64,000 nt of DNA, taken from contig CAYPKG010000009.1 of the NCBI GenBank assembly GCA_964411275.1, positions 6,650 to 70,649 on the forward strand, read 5' to 3'. Below the pieces are notes generated by a model, which was not told the DNA's origin, ran no database searches, and worked only from the letters and a program-made list of their open reading frames with translations. Source of the stretch: CAYPKG01 sp964411275 (GTDB taxonomy: Bacteria > Bacillota > Clostridia > Christensenellales > CAG-138). Position 1 is the stretch's first letter. Every line of letters begins with the position of its first letter. Made by a program: the position numbers and the translations under genes. Below, in pieces: positions 43,668-51,985 of this stretch.

Positions 43668-45116
43668 TTACAGGCTTTCGCCAAAATCTTTACGGAACTG
43701 CTCCATAAGCCTTTGCTGCCAGTCGGACGTGGGGGCGAGCCTGCCGAAGAAGAACCGCAATGTGCTTGGCTCCTCCACAAACTTGAGACCGCCTATTAAC
43801 CCTTTGTTCTCATGCAGCCATGTGATGCGGTCCACAGCGTACTTGACCTGGGACATGGTAAACACCCTGCGGGGCATGGCCAGGCGCAGAAGCTCCATGC
43901 TGGACAGAGGCTCCGTGCCGTCGGGCTCCCGCTGTTCGGACATGGTGCCCCGCTCCATACCCCGAATGCCGCCGGCGATGTATACCGCCGCCGCCAGCGC
44001 GCCAGCGGGATATTCATGCTGGTCCACATGGGACAAAAACTCCATGGCGTTCAGGTGGCAGCCAAGACCGCCCGGCGGTGTCACCACAGGCACGCCGTTT
44101 TTCTGCAACTCCTCACACATAAATGCGATAAACTGCGGCCCCTGGGAGATCACGTCCTCGTCCATCGTCTCGTCCAGGCCCACCGCAATGGCCTCCATCT
44201 CCCGCACGCTCATGCCGCCGTATGTCAAAAACCCTTCGAACATGGGCACAAGCTCCTGCATGCGCTCGTATAGCCCCTTATCCCGCATGCAAATGCCGCC
44301 GCCACGGGCAAAGCCCAGCTTCCGGGCGGAAAAGTATATGATATCTATGTTTTCCGCCACTGCTTTTGTAATTTCCCGGATACTCATGTCCTTGCAGGCT
44401 TCCTCCCGCATTTTGATGAAATACAGGTTATCCTGCAACAGGCTGGCGTCCAGCACCGTAAGAATTCCGTGCGCGTGGGCAAGCGAGCACACCTCCCTCA
44501 CGTTTTCCAGTGAGAAGGGCTGTCCACCGATGAGGTTTGTGCCCGCCTCCAGCCGCACGAAGGGGATATTCTTAGCGCCTTCCTCCTCGATCAGCTTGCG
44601 AAGCTTTTCGATGTCAAAATTGCCTTTAAAGGGATGGTCGCTGGTGGTTTCCAACCCTTCGTCAATGACCAGTTCCTCTACCCGGCCGCCCTTGCGGGTG
44701 ATATGGGCCTTCGTGGTGGTAAAATGGTAGTTCATGGGTATCACGTTTCCAGGTTGGACGAAAGCCTCGGCTAAAATATTCTCGCAGGCACGGCCCTGAT
44801 GGGCGGGAAGAAACAATGTGGTGCCGAAAATCTCGCCCACCTTACTTTCCAGCCTGGTAAACGTGGCGGAACCGGCATAGCTGTCGTCGGCTATCATCAT
44901 GGCGGCCTGCTGCCGGTCGCTCATGGCGTTAACGCCGGAGTCCGTCAGCATATCCAGGAACACGTCGTCGTTTTTCAACAAAAACGTATTGTTGCCCGCT
45001 TCTGCGATGGCCGCAAGCCGCCGCTCCACCGGAGGCAGGTTGAGCTTTTGTACGATGCGCACCTTGTGCATTTCCAGGGGGATCCGTTCACCTGAAAAGA
45101 ATGTTATGTTCGCCAT
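43668..45116 (-). CDS. Tyrosine phenol-lyase/tryptophanase family PLP enzyme (TPL-like)
   Basis: A 482-residue fold-type I PLP lyase. The PLP lysine is expected at Lys266 (FSARK), with Asn194 and Asp223 at other PLP contacts and RLAMPRR for the substrate carboxylate. At the ring-specificity site it has Met-Glu-Arg (387-389), as in tyrosine phenol-lyase (Met379, Arg381), whereas tryptophanase has Val and Ile. Oddities are Leu226 where TPL has Arg217, and ARKLGF instead of GKKD around the lysine, so the reaction may differ. ATG 45116 follows AAAAAGGAG. It is controlled by a Tyr T-box, which would favour tyrosine formation or acquisition. Confidence 0.8.
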   Translation of the reverse strand: MANITFFSGERIPLEMHKVRIVQKLNLPPVERRLAAIAEAGNNTFLLKNDDVFLDMLTDSGVNAMSDRQQAAMMIADDSYAGSATFTRLESKVGEIFGTTLFLPAHQGRACENILAEAFVQPGNVIPMNYHFTTTKAHITRKGGRVEELVIDEGLETTSDHPFKGNFDIEKLRKLIEEEGAKNIPFVRLEAGTNLIGGQPFSLENVREVCSLAHAHGILTVLDASLLQDNLYFIKMREEACKDMSIREITKAVAENIDIIYFSARKLGFARGGGICMRDKGLYERMQELVPMFEGFLTYGGMSVREMEAIAVGLDETMDEDVISQGPQFIAFMCEELQKNGVPVVTPPGGLGCHLNAMEFLSHVDQHEYPAGALAAAVYIAGGIRGMERGTMSEQREPDGTEPLSSMELLRLAMPRRVFTMSQVKYAVDRITWLHENKGLIGGLKFVEEPSTLRFFFGRLAPTSDWQQRLMEQFRKDFGESL

Positions 45117-45186
45117 TGTAAAATACTCCTTTTTTTGTTGTTTTCGAAGGAGCCTTTTGGCGGCGACGCCTTCGCTGGAAGACAAT

Positions 45187-45497
45187 AAAAAACGCTCGTC
45201 CTCACATGTTCTGTGAGGACGAGCGCCAAATCCCGTGTTACCACCTCAGTTTGCCAACGCCTCGCGACGTTGACCTTTTCGACTACGGCAGGAAACCTCC
45301 TGCGATACTCTATCTCGATAACGGGAGAAACCCGGCCCGGCCTACTGGAACATTCCGTTCGTTTGAAGGGCTGCTGTTTGCGTGTATTCCCGGGCCGTAC
45401 CCTGCCGCCTTGCACCAACCGGCGGTTCTCTGAAGGGCCAATGGAGGCTTCCCTCCCGGTACTTCTTCGCAGTCATCGCATTCGCTTTATTCGGTTG
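45187..45497 (-). promoter_or_regulatory. T-box riboswitch, tyrosine (TAC specifier)
   Basis: This fills most of the 526-nt gap before the TPL-like gene. On the minus strand stem I has AAGAAGTA and AGAGAACCGCC...GGTTGGTGCAAGG. The specifier is TAC at 45386-45384, preceded by CCCGG-GAA and followed by A and CGCA. CGCA pairs with TGCG and CCCGG with CCGGG on the 5' side, the same geometry as in the Trp T-box at 51986-52226. The T-box AACTGAGGTGGTAACACG is at 45234-45251, and a 14-bp terminator with T's at 45187-45225. Confidence 0.88.
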
Positions 45498-45503
45498 ATG
45501 AGT

Positions 45504-45531
45504 ATTATACCATTTGAATTTTGATTGTCAA
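45504..45531 (-). promoter_or_regulatory. Consensus promoter of the Tyr T-box
   Basis: Minus-strand TTGACA (45526-45531), 16-bp spacer, TATAAT (45504-45509), with extended TGG. Both hexamers are perfect matches. Confidence 0.85.
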
Positions 45532-45642
45532 GCATCATATTTTAGCAATTTTAACCGCATACAACGCGTATGTACTGCCGTCATTTCCTCCATACTAAAA
45601 TCGCGGCGGCAGCCGACATGAAGAAACAGGCAGGTGAAAAAA

Positions 45643-45789
45643 ATGTTTGATCGATCGCAGCTGGATCCGGACGCAAAAACGCTGTTTGACAGCATGCCTG
45701 CGCTTCTCCAGCAGAATCTCATACAAACCGGGGTGATGATGCACACAAAAGCGGAGCTGGAGCAATATTGCGACTGGATATTGAGTTGA
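45643..45789 (+). CDS. Small conserved-looking protein, 48 aa
   Basis: MFDRSQLDPDAKTLF... runs 48 codons to TGA 45787-45789, with GCAGGTG upstream as a fair ribosome site. The pattern of acidic and amphipathic helices (LDPDAKTLFDSMP, LLQQNLIQTGV, TKAELEQYCDWIL) resembles small uncharacterised proteins I recall from clostridial genomes. It lies in a gap otherwise without genes, on the opposite strand from the TPL-like gene. No function can be suggested. Confidence 0.6.
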   Translation: MFDRSQLDPDAKTLFDSMPALLQQNLIQTGVMMHTKAELEQYCDWILS

Positions 45790-45847
45790 CGATAGGATAA
45801 AGCCTACCTTTTTTTGCGGTCTTTTACCCCCCGAATAGGCAGGGGCT

Positions 45848-45875
45848 TTGCAATCCAATGAATATCTGATAAAAT
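45848..45875 (+). promoter_or_regulatory. Probable promoter of the DUF5711-like/CvpA pair
   Basis: TTGCAA (45848-45853), 16-bp spacer, TAAAAT (45870-45875), 28 bp before the ATG at 45904. Confidence 0.5.
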
Positions 45876-45903
45876 AAGTGGATAATCGGCAGGAGGGCAA
45901 AGC

Positions 45904-47016
45904 ATGGCGGAACGCAAAAGACTGGTCGCAAGAAACAGGCGCAGAACCATCACGCGCCTGTTATTGCTGCTGCTGCTCGGGGTGATCGTCATCGGCGGAA
46001 TAGTCGCGGCGGTTCTGTTGCTAACCAAAAAGGGTTCCCAGCAGGCGCAGCTAACGGCCCTTCCCTTCTCTTCGCAGGCGGAGTATTCCTATACCGGGAG
46101 CGGTTTTTTGTACACGACTGCCGAAGGGATTGCCTATCACGACATCGCAGATAGCAACAACGATTACACCGCGTCCGTCACCACCGGAGAGGTCAAGCTG
46201 GTGGGCAGCGCCACTGCGCACGTGCTGTACAACGCCGCTGCGCTGAAGATTGTGGGCGCGCCGGACAGCAATTCCTATGCCGAGCTTCTGGTTGACGTGG
46301 CCTGCGGCTCCGGGCATGTGGCCGCCCTCTGGCAGGATGCGGCAGGCAAGGAAAGCATACAGGTGCTGAACCTTACAGGCGAGCAGAAGGATCTTTTGGT
46401 GTTTGAAAAGCAGTATGTGGTGGACTTTGGCTTTAATACCACGAAAAACGAATATTTGTGGGTGCAGACCCTGGACATCCAAAGCGACACCCCCATTTGC
46501 ACCATTCACATTTACAACATGACATTGGGTTCTACCAGCGGCATCCTGCAAATACAGAACCAGATGGTAGAGCGTGTGTACTTCACCAACAACAGCATAT
46601 TCATCGTTGGAACAAACCAGATCATCCGCTACGCGTTGGAGAACAACAGGGACACCTACCGGGAAACGGTATATGGCTGGAAGGTGCTGGACTATTCCAA
46701 CGGCTCCTCCTTCCTGCTTTCGCCCCGGTCCTCCGGTACGCTGGGGCTGCTGAAGGTGATGACATTGGCTGAGGCGGACGTGTCCTCCGCCAAGCAGACG
46801 CTTATTCAGGCGCCGGCAGGCGCCATCGGCGCGTTCCTTCTGGCGGACAAGCTGGCAATCGTTACGGAAAAAAATGTGTACACCTATGATTTGAGCGGTA
46901 AGCGCCTGTCGGAATATACCTGGGATATCACGGTTTCGGACGCGAAAAAGCTGGACAACAGCACATTGCTGATTGCCCAGGAAAGCGGCGGCCTGTATCT
47001 TCATAAATTCAGATAG
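45904..47016 (+). CDS. Membrane-anchored beta-propeller-like protein (DUF5711-like)
   Basis: A 370-residue protein with a strongly basic N-terminus (residues 1-16), one transmembrane helix (about 17-41) and a large outer domain. This has repeated beta-strand patterns and aromatic/Gly turns (FLYTTAEGIAYHD, HVAALWQD, EYLWVQTLD, LAIVTEKNVYTYD), suggesting a WD- or PQQ-like propeller. I believe this is DUF5711, of unknown function. The start follows AGGAGGGC. CvpA begins 22 nt downstream, so the two are probably one operon. Confidence 0.75.
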   Translation: MAERKRLVARNRRRTITRLLLLLLLGVIVIGGIVAAVLLLTKKGSQQAQLTALPFSSQAEYSYTGSGFLYTTAEGIAYHDIADSNNDYTASVTTGEVKLVGSATAHVLYNAAALKIVGAPDSNSYAELLVDVACGSGHVAALWQDAAGKESIQVLNLTGEQKDLLVFEKQYVVDFGFNTTKNEYLWVQTLDIQSDTPICTIHIYNMTLGSTSGILQIQNQMVERVYFTNNSIFIVGTNQIIRYALENNRDTYRETVYGWKVLDYSNGSSFLLSPRSSGTLGLLKVMTLAEADVSSAKQTLIQAPAGAIGAFLLADKLAIVTEKNVYTYDLSGKRLSEYTWDITVSDAKKLDNSTLLIAQESGGLYLHKFR

Positions 47017-47038
47017 GCAAAAAAGGAGGGGTCTAGGC

Positions 47039-47755
47039 ATGAATATCGTGGATATTGTAGTTCTTGGGCTGTTCGCCTTGTTTTTGCTTTGCGGCTGGTT
47101 CCGAGGCTTTGTCAGCACCCTTTTGTCCATCGGCGCTTATATCTTCTCCGCAGCCATCGCGTTTTTAACCATGCCCCTTTTGGCCAACTGGGTCAAGAGC
47201 AATGCCGGGCTTTACAAGACGATGCTCTATTATACAGAGGGTTCGGAGTTCGTCACCGGCGTCTCCGGCGGGGTAGAGCTGGCTAAAACCCCAATTTCCG
47301 CTGTGAGCGCGCCCCAATTAAGCGGCGTGATGCAAGCCGCGGAGGTGCCCCATCCCCTGGGGGAGCGCATCAGCGAGAACATCGCGAAGGAGGCGTTTGC
47401 CGGCAAAGGCATCACCACCCTGGGCGAATACTTCAACGAGACAATCGTGTGCGTGTTTATCAACATTCTATGCTTTCTTGCGCTGTTCGCCATCATCCGG
47501 CTCGTTCTGGCGTTCGTCATCCATTTGATCGATTACGCCAGGGGCGGCTATCCGGTGCTGCATACGGCGGACGGACTGATCGGCTCCGGCTTTGGGCTGA
47601 TCCGGGGCTTTCTCGCCATGTTTATGGTGTTTACCGCAGTTCCCATATTCCTCGTTGTGCTGCCGGATATCGTGGGCCCATATATCGACGCGTCGTTTTT
47701 CGGCGGGTTCTTCTACAATTCGAATTTTCTCTTAAGCCTCATTCCGGGGGTATAG
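47039..47755 (+). CDS. CvpA family membrane protein
   Basis: A 238-residue membrane protein with four hydrophobic segments and the CvpA start MNIVDIVVLGLFALFLLCGWFRG in condensed form (VDIVVL...GWFRGF). CvpA homologues are linked to colicin V production and envelope maintenance. AAAAGGAGGGG lies 7-12 nt before ATG 47039; an earlier in-frame start inside the previous gene is rejected. An unusually long outer loop (about residues 55-135) separates helices 2 and 3. Confidence 0.85.
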   Translation: MNIVDIVVLGLFALFLLCGWFRGFVSTLLSIGAYIFSAAIAFLTMPLLANWVKSNAGLYKTMLYYTEGSEFVTGVSGGVELAKTPISAVSAPQLSGVMQAAEVPHPLGERISENIAKEAFAGKGITTLGEYFNETIVCVFINILCFLALFAIIRLVLAFVIHLIDYARGGYPVLHTADGLIGSGFGLIRGFLAMFMVFTAVPIFLVVLPDIVGPYIDASFFGGFFYNSNFLLSLIPGV

Positions 47756-47759
47756 CTCG

Positions 47760-48527
47760 CTATGCCAATAGCGCCGGCTGATAGCAGCGCACGTAGTCCA
47801 TGACCTGCTGGGCTATTCGCTTATGCCCCTCCGCATTGGGATGCAGCCCGTCCCCGCTGACATAATGCCTATAATCCATATCGCGAAGAAGCGCGGAGCG
47901 GATCATCAGCAGAGGCGTGCCCGTCTTTTGGGCCACCCATTCCACTGCGGCGTTATAGCGCTCATGCCACCAGTAGATCCGCGACACATTGCCCAGCCAT
48001 TTCAGAATGCTCTGGGCCTTCTCTTCGTTGCCTCCCGTGAAAAACCTGAAGTACCGTTCCGGGTCGATGGGGGGAAGGTTAAGCAAAATCGGCTGGCTTC
48101 CGGCATCGTACACGTTTTTGATCATCATGGTAAGGTTTTGTGCGTACTCTTCCAGGGACACCTTTGGCGCGTGCTCCCGCTCCGGCGCCAGGGCGATGGC
48201 GTCCCAATCGAAGTCGCAGTCGTTCCCCCCCAGCTCAAACGCCACCAGTGCGGGTTTGGGCGCGCCCGGCTTTTTCAGGCGGTCGATGAGGATTTCCATC
48301 GCGGCCCCGCTGACACAGCCAAATTTCGACAGGTTTTCAATGGCGCTTTTCAGTTGCGCTCCCACCAGAGAGCAAAAGTCCTGCCCCTTTAATATCACGT
48401 GCCGGCCACGGCATTCGTCATAGCTCACACCCTTTGTGATGCTGTCGCCCACCACCACAATAGGCGGCGCGGGGCCCGGCCGCACCGCAAGCGGCTCCGT
48501 CCAGTTATCCAAATTCGGCACTTGCAT
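47760..48527 (-). CDS. SGNH/GDSL-family hydrolase
   Basis: A 255-residue esterase-like protein with block I VVVGDSIT (nucleophile Ser), block III GGND and block V DGLHPNAEGH (Asp and His of the triad). There is no signal peptide, so it is probably cytoplasmic. ATG 48527 shares one base with the stop of the TetR gene (TAATG), so the two are translationally coupled. It is plausibly the target of that regulator. Substrate is unknown: lipid, carbohydrate ester or lysophospholipid are all possible. Confidence 0.88.
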   Translation of the reverse strand: MQVPNLDNWTEPLAVRPGPAPPIVVVGDSITKGVSYDECRGRHVILKGQDFCSLVGAQLKSAIENLSKFGCVSGAAMEILIDRLKKPGAPKPALVAFELGGNDCDFDWDAIALAPEREHAPKVSLEEYAQNLTMMIKNVYDAGSQPILLNLPPIDPERYFRFFTGGNEEKAQSILKWLGNVSRIYWWHERYNAAVEWVAQKTGTPLLMIRSALLRDMDYRHYVSGDGLHPNAEGHKRIAQQVMDYVRCYQPALLA

Positions 48528-49096
48528 TATGCCCCCTCCTCTGTCAGCAGCGTCAACAGCTTCTTTGGGTCCAGCGCCTCGCCCATGAGGATGTGCAGTC
48601 CAAAGCCGTCCAGCAGCGCGAAGAAATTCCGGCTCAGCGACCGAAAGCGCTCCGCCCCAGGCCCCGACATTTTGAGGGAGCCCACCTCCAGCATAACCGC
48701 CCATTCCCGGGCTTTTGCCGCAAACCGGCGTTTGAGGTTTTCGTCCTCCCGAAGGGCCTCGCATTGCAGCACATAGTGAAGCCGCAGCTCCTCCTGATCC
48801 TCCAAAAGGGCGTCGATCAGAGCCCCCACCGCTTCTTTTGCGGGCTGATTTTGTCCAAGCCCGTCAATCCAGTTGAATAATTGGTCGGTCATCCGGCTTA
48901 AGTGTGTCTCCGCAATGTCCGCAATCAGATACTCCTTGGACGGATAATAATAGTACAGGGTTCCTTTGGACAGCTTTGCCGCCTTTGCAATATCCGCTAG
49001 ACTGGAGGAGTGGATGCCGCCGGAGCGAAACAGGGCAGCTGCCGTTTCCCGGATCGCGGTGCGCGTATTTTCATTGTTCTGTTCCTTCTTGGCCAT
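48527..49096 (-). CDS. TetR/AcrR family transcriptional regulator
   Basis: A 189-residue repressor-like protein. Residues 10-57 form the TetR helix-turn-helix (TRTAIRETAAALFRSGG, then LADIAKAAKLSKGTLYYYYPSKE), and the C-terminal half is a helical ligand/dimer domain. It is coupled to the GDSL hydrolase gene downstream. An inverted repeat GTCGG-CCAA-CCGAC lies in its own leader, suggesting autoregulation. The ligand is unknown. Confidence 0.92.
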   Translation of the reverse strand: MAKKEQNNENTRTAIRETAAALFRSGGIHSSSLADIAKAAKLSKGTLYYYYPSKEYLIADIAETHLSRMTDQLFNWIDGLGQNQPAKEAVGALIDALLEDQEELRLHYVLQCEALREDENLKRRFAAKAREWAVMLEVGSLKMSGPGAERFRSLSRNFFALLDGFGLHILMGEALDPKKLLTLLTEEGA

Positions 49097-49115
49097 TGGT
49101 TCCCTCCGTTTTTAA

Positions 49116-49129
49116 GTCGGCCAACCGAC
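49116..49129. promoter_or_regulatory. Probable TetR operator
   Basis: Perfect inverted repeat GTCGG (49116-49120), CCAA, CCGAC (49125-49129), located just downstream of the predicted tetR transcription start, where a bound repressor would block RNA polymerase. Confidence 0.6.
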
Positions 49130-49144
49130 CGAATTCTTATACCC

Positions 49145-49173
49145 AGTATAGCAATTTCACGCCTATGTGTCAA
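49145..49173 (-). promoter_or_regulatory. SigA promoter of the tetR-GDSL operon
   Basis: Minus-strand TTGACA (49168-49173), 17-bp spacer, TATACT (49145-49150). Transcription should start near 49138. The 354-nt gap between tetR and gdhA holds this promoter, the operator and the gdhA promoter. Confidence 0.82.
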
Positions 49174-49334
49174 GTGAACAAGCGGCGGCGCTCCGGCGGC
49201 GCGGATGGGAAAAATCCAGGCAATGGAAAACAGCCATAATAATATATAATATCTATAAAATTCGGAGAATTTGGGGCTTTTTTTGTGAAGATTGTATATT
49301 CTGCGCTTAGAGCAAACGAATTGTTCATAAGCGG

Positions 49335-49364
49335 TTGACAGAACGGGTGCTGCGGATTTATGAT
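49335..49364 (+). promoter_or_regulatory. Promoter of gdhA
   Basis: TTGACA (49335-49340), 18-bp spacer, TATGAT (49359-49364), about 85 bp before the gdhA ATG. Confidence 0.65.
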
Positions 49365-49450
49365 AAAGTCGTAACAGGTCGGTTTATTCCTGCAAAGAGG
49401 CAGGGATGGAAGAATTAGCCAAAACAGAATATTATAATGGAGGTCAAAGC

Positions 49451-50800
49451 ATGAACGCGTATATCGAAGAAGTATTGGCCAAGGTTAGGAAACGTGACAG
49501 CAATGAACCTGAATTTATTCAGACCATTGAGGAGGTTTTCCACTCTCTTGAAGTAGTCGTGGATAAGCATCCTGAGTATCAGAAGATGGGTCTGTTGGAG
49601 CGCATGGTCGAGCCCGAGCGCGTCATCGAATTCCGGGTGGTATGGGTAGACGACGCAGGCCAGGCGCAGGTGAACCGCGGCTTCCGCGTACAGTTTAACT
49701 CCGCTATCGGCCCCTACAAGGGCGGCCTCAGGTTCCATCCTTCCGTAAACCTGTCCATCATGAAATTCCTGGGCTTTGAGCAGACATTCAAAAACAGCCT
49801 CACCAGCCTTCCCATCGGCGGCGGCAAGGGCGGCAGCGATTTCGATCCCCGCGGCAAGTCCGACGCGGAAGTCATGCGCTTCTGCCAGGCGTACATGACC
49901 GAGCTGTATCGCCATATCGGCCCCGATATTGACGTGCCCGCCGGCGATATCGGCGTAGGCGGCCGTGAAATCGGCTATCTGTTTGGACAGTACAAGCGCA
50001 TCAAGGGCCTATACGAGCCCGGCGTTTTGACCGGCAAGGGGCTAAGCTACGGCGGCAGCCTGATCCGCCCCCAGGCCACCGGCTTTGGCGCGACCTATTA
50101 TGTAGCCGAAGTCTTCAAGCATGAGAACGACAGCTTTGAGGGCAAGACATTTGCTCTGTCCGGATTTGGCAACGTGAGCTGGGGCGCGGTCTCCAAGATC
50201 ACGGAGTTTGGCGGCAAGGTCGTCACCCTGTCCGGCCCCGATGGCTATATCTACGATCCCGACGGCGTCAGCACCCCCGAGAAGATCGGCTACATGCTGA
50301 CGATGCGCGCCTCCGGCCGCGACAAGGTCCAGGATTACGCAGACAAGTTCGGCTGCGAGTTCTTCGCCAAGGAAAAGCCCTGGAGCGTGAAGGCGGACGT
50401 GTATATGCCCTGCGCCACCCAGAACGAAGTGCGCATGGAAGACGCCGAAAAGATCGCCAAGAGCGGTGCGAAGTACTACATCGAAGTATCCAACATGCCC
50501 ACCACCAACGACGCGCTGGCGTTCCTCATGGCCCAGCCCGGCATGATCATTGCGCCTTCCAAGGCGGTGAACGCCGGCGGCGTGGCCACTTCCGCCCTGG
50601 AGATGAGCCAGAACTCCATGCGCTACGGCTGGAGTGCGGAAGAAGTCGATGCGAAGCTCAAGACCATCATGAAGAACATCCACGACGCCTCCGCGGAAGC
50701 CGCGAAGGAATATGGCCTGGGCTACAACCTTGTGGCGGGCGCCAACATCGCGGGCTTCAAGAAGGTTGCGGAAGCCATGATCGCCCAGGGTCTTGTGTAA
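49451..50800 (+). CDS. gdhA: Glutamate dehydrogenase (hexameric, 449 aa)
   Basis: A 449-residue enzyme interconverting glutamate and 2-oxoglutarate plus ammonia. It has the substrate-site segments GPYKGGLRFHPSVN and PIGGGKGGSDFDPRGKS and a dinucleotide-binding fold starting FALSGFGNVSWGA. Length matches the short, usually NADP-linked, bacterial class. ATG 49451 follows GGAGGTC; upstream in-frame ATG 49406 lacks a ribosome site. It is monocistronic with its own promoter and a terminator. Confidence 0.96.
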   Translation: MNAYIEEVLAKVRKRDSNEPEFIQTIEEVFHSLEVVVDKHPEYQKMGLLERMVEPERVIEFRVVWVDDAGQAQVNRGFRVQFNSAIGPYKGGLRFHPSVNLSIMKFLGFEQTFKNSLTSLPIGGGKGGSDFDPRGKSDAEVMRFCQAYMTELYRHIGPDIDVPAGDIGVGGREIGYLFGQYKRIKGLYEPGVLTGKGLSYGGSLIRPQATGFGATYYVAEVFKHENDSFEGKTFALSGFGNVSWGAVSKITEFGGKVVTLSGPDGYIYDPDGVSTPEKIGYMLTMRASGRDKVQDYADKFGCEFFAKEKPWSVKADVYMPCATQNEVRMEDAEKIAKSGAKYYIEVSNMPTTNDALAFLMAQPGMIIAPSKAVNAGGVATSALEMSQNSMRYGWSAEEVDAKLKTIMKNIHDASAEAAKEYGLGYNLVAGANIAGFKKVAEAMIAQGLV

Positions 50801-50825
50801 ACAAACCTAATATAAACCGCACTGA

Positions 50826-50853
50826 AAGGGGCTTTCCGATCGGAAAGCCCCTT
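50826..50853. terminator. Perfect palindrome/terminator after gdhA
   Basis: Twelve-bp arms AAGGGGCTTTCC/GGAAAGCCCCTT around GATC, making a 28-bp perfect palindrome. The T-tract is poor. It sits between the convergent gdhA and trpS. Confidence 0.7.
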
Positions 50854-50946
50854 AGTGTGTCAAAAAACCGCCGCTGCTGCACAGCTCGCGCTGTTTTGAG
50901 GATTCAATCCCCAAAGCACTTCCCTATGGTTGAAATCCATTTCCCA

Positions 50947-51951
50947 TCAAATGTAAATATGCATGGCCTTTCTGACCCGCTCTACGGTCTCATTGCCCAC
51001 CGTATTCGCTTTATCGCTGCCCGCATGGATGATGTCCTTGACCTCATCGAGGTGGCTTTCGTAATACGCCCGGCGCTCCCGGATGGGATCCAGCATATCG
51101 TTGAGCCTGCTGGTCAACAGCTTTTTGCAGGCCACGCAGCCGATGGACGCGCTTCTGCACATGCTGCAAATATTCTCATGTTCCGCCTTGTTGAACACCT
51201 TGTGATACTCGCTCACCATACAGACGTCGGGATTACCGGGGTCTTTGACGGCGATGCGGTTGGTATCGGTGACGGCAGACCAGACCTTTTTCTTGACGGT
51301 TTCCACGTCGTCGGAGAGATAGATGGCATTGCCCAGGCTTTTGCCCATCTTGCTGTTGCCATCCAGTCCCGCCAGCCTTGGGCAGTCGCTGAGCTTGATT
51401 TGCGGCTCCACCAGCGTTTCGCCGTACATCTCGTTAAAGCGGCGCACCAGCTTCCTGGTGATCTCCATGTGCGGAGCCTGATCCTCGCCCACAGGCACCA
51501 GATGCGCGTTGCAAAACGTGATGTCCGCCGACTGGCTGACCGGGTATCCAAGGAACCCGTATGTCATGTCCTCAAAGCCATACTGCTTGGCTTCCGTTTT
51601 GGTGGTGGGGTTGTGGCGAAGCACGTTTACCGTCACCAGCATGGAATAGAATATGGTCAGCTCCGCGATGGGCTTGACCTGGGACTGCTGCACCAGCGTG
51701 GACTTGTTGGGGTCAAGGCCCACGGACAGGTTGTCGATTGCCACCTGTATGATGCTGTCGCGAATAAGCTCCGGGTTTTCAAAATGGGTGGTCAGCGCCT
51801 GTATGTCCGCAAGCAGCACCCAGGTGTCATACTCATCCTGAAGCGCAACCCTGTTTTGCAGGCTGCCCACATAATGCCCCAAATGCAGGTGCCCGGTGGG
51901 CCGGTCGCCGGTGAGAATGCGTTTTTTACCGGTATCAGGGATGTTGGTCAT
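50947..51951 (-). CDS. trpS: Tryptophanyl-tRNA synthetase with Fe-S-type Cys motif
   Basis: A 334-residue class I synthetase charging tRNA-Trp. It has TGHLHLGHY (HIGH-like, 23-26) and KMGKS (201-205) in place of KMSKS. Cysteines at 244, 262, 265, 272 and 275 include C-x6-C-x2-C, similar to the 4Fe-4S site known in Thermotoga maritima TrpRS. I infer an oxygen-sensitive cluster near the anticodon-binding domain. ATG 51951 follows GAGGAGGAA. It is controlled by a Trp T-box immediately upstream. Confidence 0.96.
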   Translation of the reverse strand: MTNIPDTGKKRILTGDRPTGHLHLGHYVGSLQNRVALQDEYDTWVLLADIQALTTHFENPELIRDSIIQVAIDNLSVGLDPNKSTLVQQSQVKPIAELTIFYSMLVTVNVLRHNPTTKTEAKQYGFEDMTYGFLGYPVSQSADITFCNAHLVPVGEDQAPHMEITRKLVRRFNEMYGETLVEPQIKLSDCPRLAGLDGNSKMGKSLGNAIYLSDDVETVKKKVWSAVTDTNRIAVKDPGNPDVCMVSEYHKVFNKAEHENICSMCRSASIGCVACKKLLTSRLNDMLDPIRERRAYYESHLDEVKDIIHAGSDKANTVGNETVERVRKAMHIYI

Positions 51952-51985
51952 GTCAAATTCCTCCTCGTCGTTGTTTGCTGGCAAT

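Noticed and set aside
43668..45116. Annotation as tryptophanase (tnaA)
   Set aside because: The ring-specificity site reads Met-Glu-Arg as in tyrosine phenol-lyase, and the T-box specifier is TAC (Tyr), not TGG. I kept a cautious TPL-like call because other active-site residues differ.
45384..45386. Reading the TPL-like T-box specifier as ACA (Thr) by shifting one base
   Set aside because: TAC followed by A and then CGCA gives the same codon-purine-helix spacing as the Ile and Trp T-boxes here. The shifted reading breaks this and puts a C after the codon.
46051..47130. Minus-strand 359-codon open frame
   Set aside because: It is antisense to the DUF5711-like gene, which has a good ribosome site, a transmembrane anchor and beta-repeat patterns.
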